NCBI RefSeq assembly: GCF_023634655.1 | Contig: NZ_JAMKMS010000014.1 | Location: forward strand, 80,913-144,912 | DNA from: Vibrio methylphosphonaticus | GTDB taxonomy: Bacteria; Pseudomonadota; Gammaproteobacteria; Enterobacterales; Vibrionaceae | Direction: 5' to 3' | Length of the DNA: 64,000 bases | Part shown: positions 63,657 through 64,000 of the stretch, one piece after another | Layout: every line of letters starts with the position of its first letter | Position numbering within the stretch: the first letter of the stretch is position 1 | The notes under the pieces: generated by a model | Databases searched by the model: none | The model's input: only the letters and a program-made list of their open reading frames with translations | Told to the model about the DNA's origin: nothing | Translations under genes and position numbers: made by a program

Positions 63657-64000
63657 GAAGTGCCTCGCAAATTTGAAGGGAGACGAAATTATTTTTTTCG
63701 CCCAATTTGCGGCTGTTAGAGGTGTAATTTGCCGAACGCTGCATAATGCGCAGCAGTGGTGGAAGCAAGCCATTCGGATTTTATGAGGGATTAACGCTGA
63801 GAAAAGAAATGCTTGTAGAGAGTTAGGTCTAAATATCAATAACTTACTGTAATGAATGAGACAGTTTTGAACGTGTGTGCCTAAATGTTAAATTTGGATT
63901 CTCCAATGCGCATTATGTATATTATGTTAAATCATAAGTTAGTGTAATGCTGTACACCACCCCATATCTATACTTCTTCCACTGTTTCGTTAAACATAAG
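63657..64000. other. Gene-free region containing dif
   Basis: This stretch lies upstream of the DUF3653-like gene and holds a degenerate dif-like sequence (63727-63754) and the dif site (63905-63932). No gene is visible. The last 13 bases, on the minus strand, resemble an XerD arm. Confidence 0.6.
63905..63932 (+). other. dif: dif site for XerC/XerD
   Basis: The 28 bp are an XerC-side arm AATGCGCATTA, a centre TGTATA, and an XerD-side arm TTATGTTAAAT. From memory, the XerC-side arm equals that of V. cholerae dif2, and the XerD arm is the one shared by dif1 and dif2. XerCD resolve chromosome dimers here during division, so it marks the replication terminus. Filamentous phages and satellites integrate at the same site. 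Confidence 0.88.

Noticed and set aside
59445..64000. Integron attC array or CRISPR in the accessory region
   Set aside because: No repeated attC-type cassettes, regular spacers, cas genes or integrase were seen. The repeats present are few and irregular.

Overview
The window looks like a Vibrio-type gammaproteobacterial chromosome, most likely the terminus of the smaller (second) chromosome. The grounds are a VxrABCDE-like locus (sensor kinase, response regulator, DUF2861-type protein, TraF-like barrel, YoaH-like small protein) next to pntAB, small Vibrio-type conserved proteins, and a 28-bp sequence at 63905-63932 that reads as a Vibrio dif site. No rRNA, tRNA, CRISPR array, transposase or integrase was seen.

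Layout. 1-12.9 kb is housekeeping and stress: fhs, gsk, a PAS-GGDEF diguanylate cyclase, creA, a HAD phosphatase, a secreted amidohydrolase, a short HPF-type ribosome hibernation factor, an RNase H with an N-terminal viroplasmin domain, and a catalase gene interrupted by one in-frame TAA. 12.9-15 kb is a periplasmic GH13 alpha-amylase. 15.1-23.7 kb is one functional block: a DctB-like kinase, a divergent DctD-like sigma-54 activator, then a TAXI solute receptor, a fused TRAP permease and an LhgO-type L-2-hydroxyglutarate oxidase. The promoter region carries a well-formed -24/-12 element and three GCAA-N4-TTGC dyads upstream of it. The block reads as a two-component-controlled system for uptake and oxidation of a C5 hydroxy-diacid.

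23.9-35 kb holds a YitT protein, acpH, a second fabH, and a sulfane-sulfur block: a CoA-disulfide reductase/rhodanese fusion divergent from an ArsR-family regulator with the cysteine spacing of persulfide sensors, then two YeeE/YedE (PmpA/PmpB) proteins, and an RND efflux pair followed by a DUF2892 protein. A nearly identical 16-bp operator-like dyad lies in the cdr/arsR intergenic region and twice at the RND promoter, which suggests one regulator controls both and ties an RND pump to persulfide stress.

35-54.9 kb: a secreted EEP-family nuclease/phosphatase, nrdD-nrdG (FNR box and paired NrdR boxes upstream), an aromatic aminotransferase, a retropepsin-like lipoprotein, YgiW-like protein, cobQ overlapping modABC, two more diguanylate cyclases, outer-membrane proteins, an HlyU-family protein and pntAB. 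55-59.5 kb is the vxr locus. 59.5-64 kb is gene-poor, accessory DNA leading to dif: three related small proteins resembling the DUF3653 family, two orphan proteins, a perfect 24-bp inverted repeat, a degenerate dif-like sequence, and dif itself. This resembles the debris of Xer-exploiting filamentous-phage-like elements.

All functions are assigned from recognisable motifs and family resemblance read by eye. No database search was run.
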